Of a DNA stretch of 64,000 nt, positions 49,793-57,229 are shown piece after piece. This DNA is from a virus. Below the pieces are notes generated by a model, which was not told the origin of the DNA, did not search any database, and saw nothing but the letters and a program-made list of their open reading frames with translations. Every line of letters starts with the position of its first letter. Position 1 is the first letter of the stretch. The position numbers and the translations under genes were made by a program. The stretch covers positions 1-64,000 of IMG/VR virus record IMGVR_UViG_3300042554_000772; one strand, written 5' to 3'.

Positions 49793-49876
49793 AAAAAAAA
49801 TGTGGGGAACAGCCCAAGAAAAAGCCTAACAGCTTGAACTACAGCGACTTAGACCACTAAAAAAAAATGTGGGGAA
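49793..49876. repeat. A-tract plus TGTGGGGAA direct repeats (candidate iterons)
   Basis: A 17-bp element of eight A followed by TGTGGGGAA occurs at 49793-49809 and 49860-49876. The complement TTCCCCACA agrees with the DnaA box TTATCCACA at 7 of 9 bases. With flanking AT-rich DNA and a phage DnaA domain IV protein, this is a plausible initiator-binding site. Confidence 0.45.
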
Positions 49877-50180
49877 AATGAAGAAAAATTCGGGGGAAGA
49901 AAGTAGTAATATGTAATCTACTGATAATCAAGCAGATAAACATTACCAAACGATTCAAACACCCCCTTTTGACCCCTACACCATATATATAGCAAACGCA
50001 TTAAACACGATGCTAATACATAAATGGCTGATACTCAGTGCAGTTTGCTCAGGAGCTAATATCTCGGCCCAAGCGGTATGGTAGCCCCACAAACGGGGGC
50101 GGATTGAATACGGGGCAGATATGGGGTCAATACGGCCAAGCGGGGGGATACGGGCCAAGGTGCAGGGGACGGGGACGATA

Positions 50181-50235
50181 GGACGGGAGCAGGACGGGAG
50201 CAGGGCGGGAGCAGAGCGGGAGCAGGACGGGGGAT
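50181..50235 (+). repeat. G-rich 11-bp tandem repeats
   Basis: Units GGACGGGAGCA, GGACGGGAGCA, GGGCGGGAGCA, GAGCGGGAGCA and a partial GGACGGGGG follow each other directly. Regular GGG runs allow G-quadruplex formation on the plus strand. The array lies in the middle of the non-coding region, next to an opposite C-rich tract. Confidence 0.75.
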
Positions 50236-50986
50236 TGATGCACCTGCAACAAACCCACCACCAACCTTTGCCCACCTCCCCCAAGCCCACCCCCACAGCC
50301 TACCTACCTACAGCCACCCACCGACCACGGCAGGGGGCAAAACGGCAAAACTTTTGGAGCTAAACGGCTGATTCTCAGGGGGTTGGGGTTGCCGTTCCGT
50401 TTCGGATTGCGGTTGCGTCCGTGTGTGAATAGTAATAATCACGGGGGCATTTAGGACTCCGCTTACGCAAGACGCAGTTGAGCCAGAAGTCGGCTTTGCG
50501 TGAGCCGAAAGAGCTATCAATTCGAGTATTCTCCGAATTAGGAGCTGTTTTCTGACAAAAGAAAAGCCCCAAGGGAACTGATGGCAAGGCGAAGACTTGC
50601 TGAGCGCAGCGAATTTCGAGCTGTTGCAAGTGCTCTAAGAGTTAAAATCTAAAAAATAAACTACATTGACAAAGCAAAAACAGCTTGAATCGTTTGTTTA
50701 CTGGGTTTTCGGTTGTTCGTCTCCGACTATACTTGTGCCCCTCACGAAGTTCTGTTGTGCTATTGTCTATTGGGAACTTGTTCGTTTGTCTTTTGGTGTT
50801 TGCGTCGGGGGTTTTCCTACGGAACCCCACTCGCAAACCCGTGTACTATTGAGCCGTTGTCTCGCTACCGCTTCGTTGTCTTTTGCTACCGCTCTGTCTG
50901 TTGTTCCTTTTGATGGGACAAAGTTACGACAGAAATTCCATAAAGTCAATATGCAAATCTGTACACTGCCCACTAGTTTTGAACAG

Positions 50987-50994
50987 TATCTTTG
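50987..50994 (+). promoter_or_regulatory. Promoter -7 element TATCTTTG before the endolysin
   Basis: A perfect TAnnTTTG match lies 4 bases before the ATG at 50999. If used, the transcript would be nearly leaderless. It is the first late-strand promoter to the right of the non-coding region. Confidence 0.5.
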
Positions 50995-50998
50995 CTCT

Positions 50999-51577
50999 AT
51001 GAATTATTCAGCTATTGGGGAGATTACATCGGCTAAGGTCCTCAAAGAGATAGACTCCGTGGTTGAGAACTACGGTTTGGATACAAAGCTTCGATTGGCT
51101 CATTTCTTAGCTCAGTGTCATCATGAGAGCATGGGGTTTAAGAAGCTAGAGGAGAACATGAATTATAGCGCTAACAGGCTGCTTCAGGTCTTCCCGAAGT
51201 ACTTTGATAGGCTCACAGCCAACACCTTTGCAAGAAAGCCTAAAGACATAGCCAACATCGTTTATGGGGGGCGTATGGGGAACGTGGAGCCGAACGATGG
51301 TTGGGACTTCAGGGGGCGTGGGTACATTCACTTGACAGGGAGAAGGAATTACGAGCTGTTTGGGGATAGCATAGGGGTTGATTTGACGGATAACCCCCAG
51401 CTGGTTTCAAAGAACTACCCCATGGATTCAGCTGCTTGGTTCTGGGTTACGAATAAGATTGATGAGCTTTCGGATAATGGCAGCGTTGCTCAGATTACAA
51501 GGAGAGTAAACGGTGGGGTGAATGGGTTGAAGGACAGGGAGGCATTATTTCGTAAGTACTTGAGTCTCATTAAGTAA
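50999..51577 (+). CDS. Endolysin, GH19 chitinase/lysozyme-like
   Basis: 192 residues. LAHFLAQCHHESMGFKKLEE carries the first catalytic Glu (43) and the second acidic site (51/52). FPKYF, GWDFRGRGYIHLTGRRNY and DSAAWFWVTN complete the GH19 phage-lysin pattern. It cleaves cell-wall glycan at lysis. There is no signal peptide, so a holin should release it. I start at 50999; an in-frame ATG at 50951 adds 16 residues but would lie upstream of the promoter element, and a much longer extension runs through non-coding sequence. Confidence 0.88.
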   Translation: MNYSAIGEITSAKVLKEIDSVVENYGLDTKLRLAHFLAQCHHESMGFKKLEENMNYSANRLLQVFPKYFDRLTANTFARKPKDIANIVYGGRMGNVEPNDGWDFRGRGYIHLTGRRNYELFGDSIGVDLTDNPQLVSKNYPMDSAAWFWVTNKIDELSDNGSVAQITRRVNGGVNGLKDREALFRKYLSLIK

Positions 51578-51589
51578 CAAAAAGAATTG

Positions 51590-51597
51590 TATCTTTG
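51590..51597 (+). promoter_or_regulatory. Promoter -7 element TATCTTTG
   Basis: A perfect TAnnTTTG match 13 bases after the endolysin stop and 22 bases before the next start codon. Confidence 0.65.
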
Positions 51598-51619
51598 CAC
51601 AATCTAAAAACAGATTGAC

Positions 51620-52468
51620 ATGGCAACAGTAAGAAAAGGCGGCCCGTTAGACTCAAAGGGTAAACCTAAAACTGGTACTAAACCTGGCCCATTGGTGCAA
51701 GCTGCCGTTGGCTTGGGTAATAAGATTGCAAGCAACAACCGAGAGATTATGGAACAATCCAGGCAGATTACGCTTGCTAAAGAGCGTGGGGTAAATCTTG
51801 GGACGACAAAGTACAAAGCCCCAGCCGAATCCTATAAAGGCACCTTTGCCCCTCTGAAGTCTGTTGACCTTGTTCCTACTAGACAAGCACCTTCTAAAAC
51901 CGCAGTCTCTAAACCAGCTGCTGCAGCAAGCAAGCCAGCCCCTGCGAAACCAGCGGCTTCCTCTGCTCAGACCTTCGGTTCTGCATTCGCAGCTGCACGG
52001 AAGAGCGGGGCGAAGGAGTTTGAGTACAAGGGTAAGAAGTACACCACTGCTATGAAAGGGGAGGCCCCAAAGCCAGCAGCTAAGCCTGCAGAACCCATGG
52101 CTAGACCAGCAGAAGCGCCCGTCGCTAAGATAGAGTCTAAAGCCGCTCAAGTCGAATCAAAAGAGCCAATGACGGCTAAGCGTGAGGTGAAGATTGAAAC
52201 CCCAGAAAAGAAGAAGAGATTTTTTGCAAGGCTCCGTGAGCGTGCCAAGGGCCGTAAGTCTAGCGGGATGAACCCCATGAGTGGATTCAGCGTAGCAACA
52301 GCTTCTGATTACCTAGAGGGCGGTAAAGGCAAAACCATGATGGGTGGAGGTATGGTTAAGAAATACATGGGTGGCGGGAAGATGGATGAGTATAAGAAGG
52401 GTGGTAAGATGGATAAGAAGAAGGCCTTCATGGAGATGATTGCAAAGCTTAAAGCCAAAAAGAAATGA
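51620..52468 (+). CDS. Basic low-complexity virion-type protein
   Basis: 282 residues, rich in Lys, Ala and Pro. The central motif TFGSAFAAARKSGAKEFEYK, followed by GKKYTT, recurs in many phage proteins of unknown role. Flanks are Pro/Ala/Lys linkers (SKPAAAASKPAPAKPAA), and the end has Gly/Met/Lys repeats (GGGMVKKYMGGGKM, KKGGKMDKKK). The charge and disorder suggest DNA or capsid-interior binding. It has its own promoter and overlaps the next gene by 4 bases. Confidence 0.6.
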   Translation: MATVRKGGPLDSKGKPKTGTKPGPLVQAAVGLGNKIASNNREIMEQSRQITLAKERGVNLGTTKYKAPAESYKGTFAPLKSVDLVPTRQAPSKTAVSKPAAAASKPAPAKPAASSAQTFGSAFAAARKSGAKEFEYKGKKYTTAMKGEAPKPAAKPAEPMARPAEAPVAKIESKAAQVESKEPMTAKREVKIETPEKKKRFFARLRERAKGRKSSGMNPMSGFSVATASDYLEGGKGKTMMGGGMVKKYMGGGKMDEYKKGGKMDKKKAFMEMIAKLKAKKK

Positions 52469-52647
52469 GGCCAAAGAAATACAACTACGGGGGCAAGATG
52501 GAGGAGGAGGGTGGTCAGATGATTAAGGTCATGGCCCCATCCCTCCAAGAAGCGGTGAAACAGATTGAAGCCGCTGTCTCCAAGTCCATGACCAAGCCAT
52601 CGCATTACATGGTGAAAGCTTGCTTCTATGAAAGCGAGGAGGAGTAA
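52465..52647 (+). CDS. Small protein
   Basis: 60 residues, not recognised (MRPKKYNYGGKMEEEGGQMI, then APSLQEAVKQIEAAVSKSM). It overlaps the previous gene by 4 bases (ATGA) and the next by 20, consistent with translational coupling. The Lys/Gly/Met start resembles the tail of the preceding protein. Confidence 0.55.
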   Translation: MRPKKYNYGGKMEEEGGQMIKVMAPSLQEAVKQIEAAVSKSMTKPSHYMVKACFYESEEE

Positions 52648-52861
52648 ATCCGCCAAGTACTACGCTGAGAACCCTGAAGCCAGGGAGAAGAAGAAGCAGT
52701 ACGACACAGCGTATCATTCCACCACGGAGCGTAAGAAGTACAGGGCCTTCCTCAACAGGAAGAACCGAAACGCTGGGACCTACGGGAATGGGGACGGGAA
52801 GGACTACGACCACGACGAGAAGCGCATGATTTCAGCGACGAGAAACCGTAGCAAAAAGTAG
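52628..52861 (+). CDS. Small basic phage protein
   Basis: 77 residues, very basic. SAKYYAENPEAREKKKQYD, RAFLNRKNRNAGTYGNGDG and DHDEKRMISATRNRSKK form a pattern common in phages of several groups, usually near structural genes, with unknown function. Possible nucleic-acid binding from the charge. It overlaps the preceding gene by 20 bases. Confidence 0.65.
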   Translation: MKARRSKSAKYYAENPEAREKKKQYDTAYHSTTERKKYRAFLNRKNRNAGTYGNGDGKDYDHDEKRMISATRNRSKK

Positions 52862-52862
52862 C

Positions 52863-52870
52863 TATCTTTG
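52863..52870 (+). promoter_or_regulatory. Promoter -7 element TATCTTTG
   Basis: A perfect TAnnTTTG match immediately after the preceding stop codon and 21 bases before the next start. It opens the transcription unit with the lectin-like fibre genes. Confidence 0.65.
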
Positions 52871-52891
52871 TGAAAACTAAAGACTTACGCT

Positions 52892-53206
52892 ATGCCAGCT
52901 AATCTTCAAAAGCAAATGCTCGGTGGTGACGGGGTGATGAGGTACATTGATTCGACCTCACCAATCACGGCAGCTTCGGGTTATCTTTTTGACTATGTAA
53001 TCGTTAATGAATCAGCCACGATTGTCTCGCATCTAGTCGATGAAAACGGGGTTTCTCTAGCGACAGAGTGGAACCTAGGCGGTAAGGAGGTATCTCAGGG
53101 TATCCTCCTGATTGGGAAGAACGGTGCTCGGATTCGAGAAATTGAAGTAACCGTTGGTTCGGTTATTGGTTATCAATCAAGGGACTACGGGAATTTAAGG
53201 GTCTAA
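52892..53206 (+). CDS. Small beta-rich protein, possible virion component
   Basis: 104 residues, not recognised. DYVIVNESATIVSHLVDENG, GILLIGKNGARIREIEVTVG and GYQSRDYGNLRV indicate a beta-sandwich. It precedes adhesin-type genes at 4 bases spacing, so a head or fibre accessory role is likely. Confidence 0.5.
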   Translation: MPANLQKQMLGGDGVMRYIDSTSPITAASGYLFDYVIVNESATIVSHLVDENGVSLATEWNLGGKEVSQGILLIGKNGARIREIEVTVGSVIGYQSRDYGNLRV

Positions 53207-53210
53207 CTGT

Positions 53211-53654
53211 ATGCTGATACCTTACGGTTATGCGTATCCTAGCAAGGTCGTGTCTTTTGCTGGGGGTGTCTCTGGGGATAACCCTTACTGGGCTGCCTAT
53301 AACCAAAGGGCTACGGCTGACGGGGCTCTACCAAAGGATGGCACTGGGAATGCTTGCTCAAGGACTCGTTTCTTGAATGCTATCCCAGATTACGTTTTCT
53401 TTGATTTCGACCAGCAGTACTTCGTCCCAGCAAATCAGCGTGCGGATACAGGCGGGGCTATTTCGAAGGACATGAACATCTACGGTTGCAGCCTTAACGA
53501 GTACTACGCATCCATTAATAATTACGACTTCTTCAAGTTCTTTAACACGACTTGGGAGGCTTACGAGCAACGTGCGAACACCGACAGCGCTGTGGCTAGG
53601 GATTTAGCTTCAACGGCCTGTACCTCAACAAAAATGTACGACATAACCACATAA
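53211..53654 (+). CDS. Protein with three internal repeats
   Basis: 147 residues, not recognised. Three units align: YWAAYNQRATADGALPKDG...C, YFVPANQRADTGGAISKDM...C and WEAYEQRANTDSAVARDL...C. Each has an aromatic start, QRA, Gly/Ser-Ala, Asp and a Cys. Repeats of about 45 residues with one Cys each suggest a small fibrous or trimeric surface protein. It lies between small virion-type and lectin-like fibre genes. Confidence 0.6.
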   Translation: MLIPYGYAYPSKVVSFAGGVSGDNPYWAAYNQRATADGALPKDGTGNACSRTRFLNAIPDYVFFDFDQQYFVPANQRADTGGAISKDMNIYGCSLNEYYASINNYDFFKFFNTTWEAYEQRANTDSAVARDLASTACTSTKMYDITT

Positions 53655-53657
53655 GAA

Positions 53658-54845
53658 ATGCCAGCATCTCCACTCTTACTCTTAGTCCCCTACCGATACA
53701 AGGCAGCTGTCTTGTATTCTCAAATCCCTATCTCTGCATCAGCGAGTGGGGACTTTGTTGTCTCTCGTGCTGGGAATACAGCCTCTAGGATTCTAGGGAA
53801 CGGGAACATCGAGACAGGGGTTTTAGCGAATATCGCTAGGATTAACTACCCCCGCACAGGGGTTGCAAGCGGTTGTGCTGGGTTGCTGGTTGAACCTGCT
53901 GCTACGAACGGAATCCTTAACTCGCAGGATACTACAACGAGTTGGATTTTGGGTGCAAACCTGTCAAGCGGTTATACTGACGTAATTGGTGTGAGCGGTA
54001 ACAACTTGACCGTGGCGGTTAGTGGTTCGAGCATTGGCTCAGATGCTGGTGTTTTGCGCAGGACTCCCAATAACGTAGCCCTCGCAAGTGGCAGCACCTA
54101 CACGCTTTCATTTTTCTTAAAGAAAACAGGAGCGCACACGATTGGCGGATATTATGCAGTTATAACTGGCGCAGGAGGAGGCAACCTTGGTGGGGGATTT
54201 AATGTCAGTGGTTCTTTTAGCAGCGGTCAAATTTATAATTCCGCATTCACAACAAACCGAATACGCAGGGTTGAACAATGGGGAACGGACGTTTATCGAT
54301 GCTCCGAAACCTTCACTATGACTGCAAGTGGAACGCTGACTCAATTAGGATTAGGACCAACTACTGCAGTAAACAATCCATTGCATCCAGCAGTCGGTCT
54401 TGGCATTGCCTTCGCTGCCCCACAAATCGAATTGGGTTCTCTACCTACATCGTTTATATCAACGGTTGCATCAGCAGTCACTCGCAACGCAGACGTTATC
54501 ACCAACAACCAGTTTGTTATCCCCAACCTAATCGGGGCGATACTCACAGAGTTTGAATCACCAACCTCTGGGACCTACTTTGTAGACAACCTCCCAGTAA
54601 CCCTTGTAAGCGGTTACAACAAGGTGGCTATATCATACACCCCCACAACGATAACTGTTTACAGGAACGGGACGCAGGTGTCTGGTTCTCCATTCTCACC
54701 CCCTGGTGGTGTGCTACCCATCCTTGGGAACGTCATCAACATAGGGCACAACAACCAGTATTATCAGCTCGGTGCGAACATCCGAAGCTTTGTATTGTAT
54801 TCATCAACACTCACCGCTGCAGAAGCAAGCGGGTTAACCACTTAA
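53658..54845 (+). CDS. Lectin-like fibre/decoration protein, copy 1
   Basis: 395 residues. A beta-sandwich region from about 75 contains LLVEPAATNGILNSQ, VALASGSTYTLSFFLKKTG, DVYRCSETFTMTASGTL and FAAPQIELGSLPTSFI, a carbohydrate-binding/LamG-like jelly-roll seen in many Bacteroidota-phage adhesins. The end has a second concanavalin-like part with YNKVAISYTPTTITVYRNGT and RSFVLYSSTLTAAEASGL. It is followed at 3 bases by a longer paralogue. Probable receptor or mucin/glycan binding. Confidence 0.7.
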   Translation: MPASPLLLLVPYRYKAAVLYSQIPISASASGDFVVSRAGNTASRILGNGNIETGVLANIARINYPRTGVASGCAGLLVEPAATNGILNSQDTTTSWILGANLSSGYTDVIGVSGNNLTVAVSGSSIGSDAGVLRRTPNNVALASGSTYTLSFFLKKTGAHTIGGYYAVITGAGGGNLGGGFNVSGSFSSGQIYNSAFTTNRIRRVEQWGTDVYRCSETFTMTASGTLTQLGLGPTTAVNNPLHPAVGLGIAFAAPQIELGSLPTSFISTVASAVTRNADVITNNQFVIPNLIGAILTEFESPTSGTYFVDNLPVTLVSGYNKVAISYTPTTITVYRNGTQVSGSPFSPPGGVLPILGNVINIGHNNQYYQLGANIRSFVLYSSTLTAAEASGLTT

Positions 54846-55870
54846 AATATGTCTGGAGCAGTATTCACATTAGGAAATTCAGTTTCTGGTTCTCTATCGC
54901 TTGGTAGCGCACTATCGAAGTTTGGTCGTGTAGCTGGGCAAGCTGGCTTCACCATCGAGCAAGAGGAGGAGACGCTAAACAATACCGTGACCTCACGATA
55001 CGCTGGCTTAGCTGCTGTAACGGTGAGCGGAGTCACGAGCGTCTTAAACCCAAGCTTGGTTCTCATCCCATCGGCCTACAACACCTCTGGGTCCACTGGT
55101 ATTCTCTACTCTCTTCATTCGAAACCAAACGGGGTTGCAGACTTTGTGGTGACAAGGGCAACGGAGGGGACAAGGTTTAACTCAGTAGGTAAGATTTCTA
55201 CTGTAGGGAGCGGTGACGCTAGACTAGATTATCTTACGAGCGGTGGAACGGTTGGACCCCCTGCTCTCTTGGTGGAGCCGAGTGCTGCCAACGGAATCTT
55301 TAACTCGGAGAACACCGCAACAAATTGGTCTTTAGGCGCAAACCTAACAAGCGGTTATACTGACGTAATTGGTGTTAGCGGTAACAATTTGACCGTTGCA
55401 GCAAGTGGTTCGGGTATAGGAAGTTCTGCTGGCGCTTTGCGAAGGACATCAAACAACGTAGCACTTGCAAGTGGTAGCACCTACACGATTTCGTTTTTAA
55501 TGCGTCAAACAGGCGCGCACACGATTGGCGGTTATTATGCAGCCATAACTGGTGGAGCGGCAGGCGACCTTGGCGCTGGATTCAATGTTAGTGGCTCTTT
55601 TAGTAGTGGCTCGCTTTTTTCCTATACAGGTGCTACCAATAGGATTCGTAGGGTCGAAAGGTTTGGCACGGACGTTTATCGTTGCTCCGAAACCTTTACA
55701 ATGACGGCAAGTGGAACGCTAACAACATTGTCTGTTGGACCGACCGTTTCAGTTACATCGGACACAAACTCGGCAAGTGGTACAACGATGGCCTTCGCTG
55801 CCCCGCAAATCGAACTCGGTGCATTACCGACATCGTTCATCCCCACAACCACCGCAAGCGCAACCCGCAA
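53940..55870 (+). repeat. Duplicated fibre core, about 0.55 kb per copy
   Basis: DNA similarity runs from about 53940-54500 in copy 1 and from 55323-55870 in copy 2. It includes exactly shared runs such as AGCGGTTATACTGACGTAAT near 53970 and 55350. The nucleotide-level identity shows a recent duplication or gene conversion. Confidence 0.7.
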
Positions 55871-56333
55871 CGCAGACGTGATAAACCTATCAGGCGCAGG
55901 CAGCGGATGTATCGGTCAGACGGAGGGAACGATTTATTGGGAAGGCGAGTCTTTGGCAAGCGGTGCGCAAGACATAATTAGTATAAATCAAAGCAATACA
56001 AATTCAGTCTACATCACGAAAATTACCACAAATGTGTATAGATGCGTAGTAATAGCAAGTGGAACGGCGTTAATTGTTGATGATACAGTTGTAAAGACGG
56101 GCTTTGTAAAAATTGCTTTTGCATACAAATCAGGTAATACCGCTTTATTTATTAATGGGGCGCAAGTGGGGTTAACTAATACAACTGTATTTACTTTTAG
56201 TGGCGCATTAAATACTTTGATTTTTGGGCCTGGCGATTACTATTCGGGCAGGCCTGACCAAAAATGTAGGACCGTTGCCCTCTACTCAACCCGCCTAACC
56301 AACGCTCAACTCGCAGCCCTTACGACCCTCTAA
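54849..56333 (+). CDS. Lectin-like fibre/decoration protein, copy 2
   Basis: 494 residues. The middle domain (LLVEPSAANGIFNSENTAT, VALASGSTYTISFLMRQTG, DVYRCSETFTMTASGTL, FAAPQIELGALPTSFI) is almost the same as in copy 1. It has an extra N-terminal 90 residues and a different C-terminal lectin part (GTIYWEGESLASGAQDI, KIAFAYKSGNTALFINGAQV, YSTRLTNAQLAALTTL). Ends differ while the core is shared, which fits domain duplication followed by exchange of the tip. The stop overlaps the next start (TAATG). Confidence 0.7.
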   Translation: MSGAVFTLGNSVSGSLSLGSALSKFGRVAGQAGFTIEQEEETLNNTVTSRYAGLAAVTVSGVTSVLNPSLVLIPSAYNTSGSTGILYSLHSKPNGVADFVVTRATEGTRFNSVGKISTVGSGDARLDYLTSGGTVGPPALLVEPSAANGIFNSENTATNWSLGANLTSGYTDVIGVSGNNLTVAASGSGIGSSAGALRRTSNNVALASGSTYTISFLMRQTGAHTIGGYYAAITGGAAGDLGAGFNVSGSFSSGSLFSYTGATNRIRRVERFGTDVYRCSETFTMTASGTLTTLSVGPTVSVTSDTNSASGTTMAFAAPQIELGALPTSFIPTTTASATRNADVINLSGAGSGCIGQTEGTIYWEGESLASGAQDIISINQSNTNSVYITKITTNVYRCVVIASGTALIVDDTVVKTGFVKIAFAYKSGNTALFINGAQVGLTNTTVFTFSGALNTLIFGPGDYYSGRPDQKCRTVALYSTRLTNAQLAALTTL

Positions 56334-56608
56334 TGGCTACCTTCCGCAAGTACGCATTCCCCAAGCAGGCCGACGCTGACAAGGTGCTGGCTTTCTGCAC
56401 AGGCACGACCGCTCCCGTTGACCTTGGAGTCTTAAATGGATTCATCGCCTACGATATCCTTTGGGAGGGCGACGCTCCCGAAGATGCTACCCAGTACGAA
56501 ACTTGGCCCGAACCCTGCGGTGTTCACTCCTTTCTCGGATGGGACGAGCAGTACACCGAGGACTATAACGCTCATCACAACAATGAAAGCGAAGAAGTCT
56601 CCGAGTAA
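56333..56608 (+). CDS. Small acidic protein after the fibres
   Basis: 91 residues, not recognised. It begins MATFRKYAFPKQADADKVLA and has DILWEGDAPEDATQYETW and GVHSFLGWDEQYTED. Start overlaps the stop of the fibre gene (TAATG), as fibre-assembly chaperones often do. Acidic, Trp-rich composition. A fibre chaperone role is possible but unproven. Confidence 0.55.
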   Translation: MATFRKYAFPKQADADKVLAFCTGTTAPVDLGVLNGFIAYDILWEGDAPEDATQYETWPEPCGVHSFLGWDEQYTEDYNAHHNNESEEVSE

Positions 56609-56750
56609 GATTATGGTGGATGCCCCAGAGGGGTACCACTGGATGAGCCAAGGTGGTCGTTTCTACCTAATGAAGCACGATGGGGAGTTTAAGCCTCACA
56701 AGGAGGCTTCGCTGAAGATGCCATTCAAGGTCATCGCTAGTCATCAATAA
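56583..56750 (+). CDS. 55-aa basic protein
   Basis: 55 residues from ATG at 56583 (MKAKKSPSKIMVDAPEGYHW, then GGRFYLMKHDGEFKPHKEAS). I reject a longer upstream extension because it overlaps the previous gene completely and lacks protein-like composition. It overlaps that gene by 26 bases and the convergent regulator gene by 14 bases. The PPxGYHWM-type motif is common in short phage proteins. Confidence 0.55.
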   Translation: MKAKKSPSKIMVDAPEGYHWMSQGGRFYLMKHDGEFKPHKEASLKMPFKVIASHQ

Positions 56751-57198
56751 AAATAGGGGCCTTCCCTTGCATCTTGCTGTAAAGCTTGTGCACCATGTAC
56801 CTACCCTTCTGCGAGAGGCAGTACCTCGTTCGAAACCTTTGGTTCTCCTCAATATTGAATCGCTGCCTATCCTCGTTGGAGATATCCCCGTGTTTCATGT
56901 AGACGAATAGCAGGCCTTGCCTCACAAGCGGGTCTATATAGTCCTTCCTCATCGTTTCAACACGAGACAACCCAAAGGTCTTGCAGATATAGTAAGCGGT
57001 GAAGTATTCAAGGTCGTAAACGAAGAGCATCATCTCAAGCTGGGACTGGCTCACATCGTAGGCCTTTCTTATGTCCTGGCAAGCCAATCTGTAGTACTTC
57101 ATGTAGGTGCTACCAATCTTGGACTTATCCGCCTTGGCATACTCCTTGATGTTCATCACGGTCCCCCGCTTCTTGGGTATGATTTTCTTGCGTGGCAT
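56737..57198 (-). CDS. Winged-helix transcription regulator (probable)
   Basis: 153 residues, the only minus-strand gene in the late block. Basic N-terminus (MPRKKIIPKKRG), then a MarR-like layout: QSQLEMMLFVYDLEYFTAYYI, FGLSRVETMRKDYIDPLVRQ as recognition helix region, and RYCLSQKGRYMVHKLYSKM as wing and dimer helix. It diverges from the 57230 gene across a 31-base gap that carries overlapping promoter elements in both directions and a palindrome, so it may control itself and the packaging genes. Confidence 0.65.
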   Translation of the reverse strand: MPRKKIIPKKRGTVMNIKEYAKADKSKIGSTYMKYYRLACQDIRKAYDVSQSQLEMMLFVYDLEYFTAYYICKTFGLSRVETMRKDYIDPLVRQGLLFVYMKHGDISNEDRQRFNIEENQRFRTRYCLSQKGRYMVHKLYSKMQGKAPIFIDD

Positions 57199-57205
57199 TT
57201 AATTG

Positions 57206-57223
57206 TATATTTGTGCAAATTTA
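57206..57223. promoter_or_regulatory. Overlapping divergent promoters with palindromic operator
   Basis: TATATTTG at 57206-57213 (plus) and TAAATTTG read on the minus strand from 57223 to 57216 are both perfect TAnnTTTG elements. Between them ATTTG and CAAAT form an inverted repeat with a 2-base centre (57209-57220). A dimeric regulator bound here would cover both promoters. Confidence 0.6.
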
Positions 57224-57229
57224 ATTCAA

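Larger units (their letters stand above)
49079..50998. other. 1.9-kb non-coding region between divergent gene blocks
   Basis: No convincing ORF on either strand; the short frames present have biased, repeat-derived composition. The region contains a 42-base two-part hairpin (49121), 29-bp direct repeats (49195, 49250), a poly-A/TGTGGGGAA repeat pair (49793, 49860), a G-rich 11-bp tandem array (50181) followed by a C-rich tract to about 50335, and two similar 16-base elements (GGCTGATACTCAG near 50025 and GGCTGATTCTCAG near 50365). All minus genes lead away to the left and all late genes to the right, the layout of an origin and control region. Confidence 0.6.

Noticed and set aside
50121-50363. 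Plus-strand 80-codon frame across the G-rich array
   Set aside because: Its sequence is only repeat-derived Gly/Ala/Arg/Glu and Pro/Thr/His runs, with no promoter or coupling to other genes.
50308-50836. Minus-strand frames of 64 to 84 codons right of the G-rich array
   Set aside because: Ser/Pro/Arg-rich composition with no recognisable features, overlapping one another, with no leader like those of other minus genes.
50666-50998. N-terminal extension of the endolysin by about 111 residues
   Set aside because: The extension is Cys/Ser/Phe-rich, unlike a phage lysin, and the promoter element lies inside it. GH19 similarity begins after 50999.
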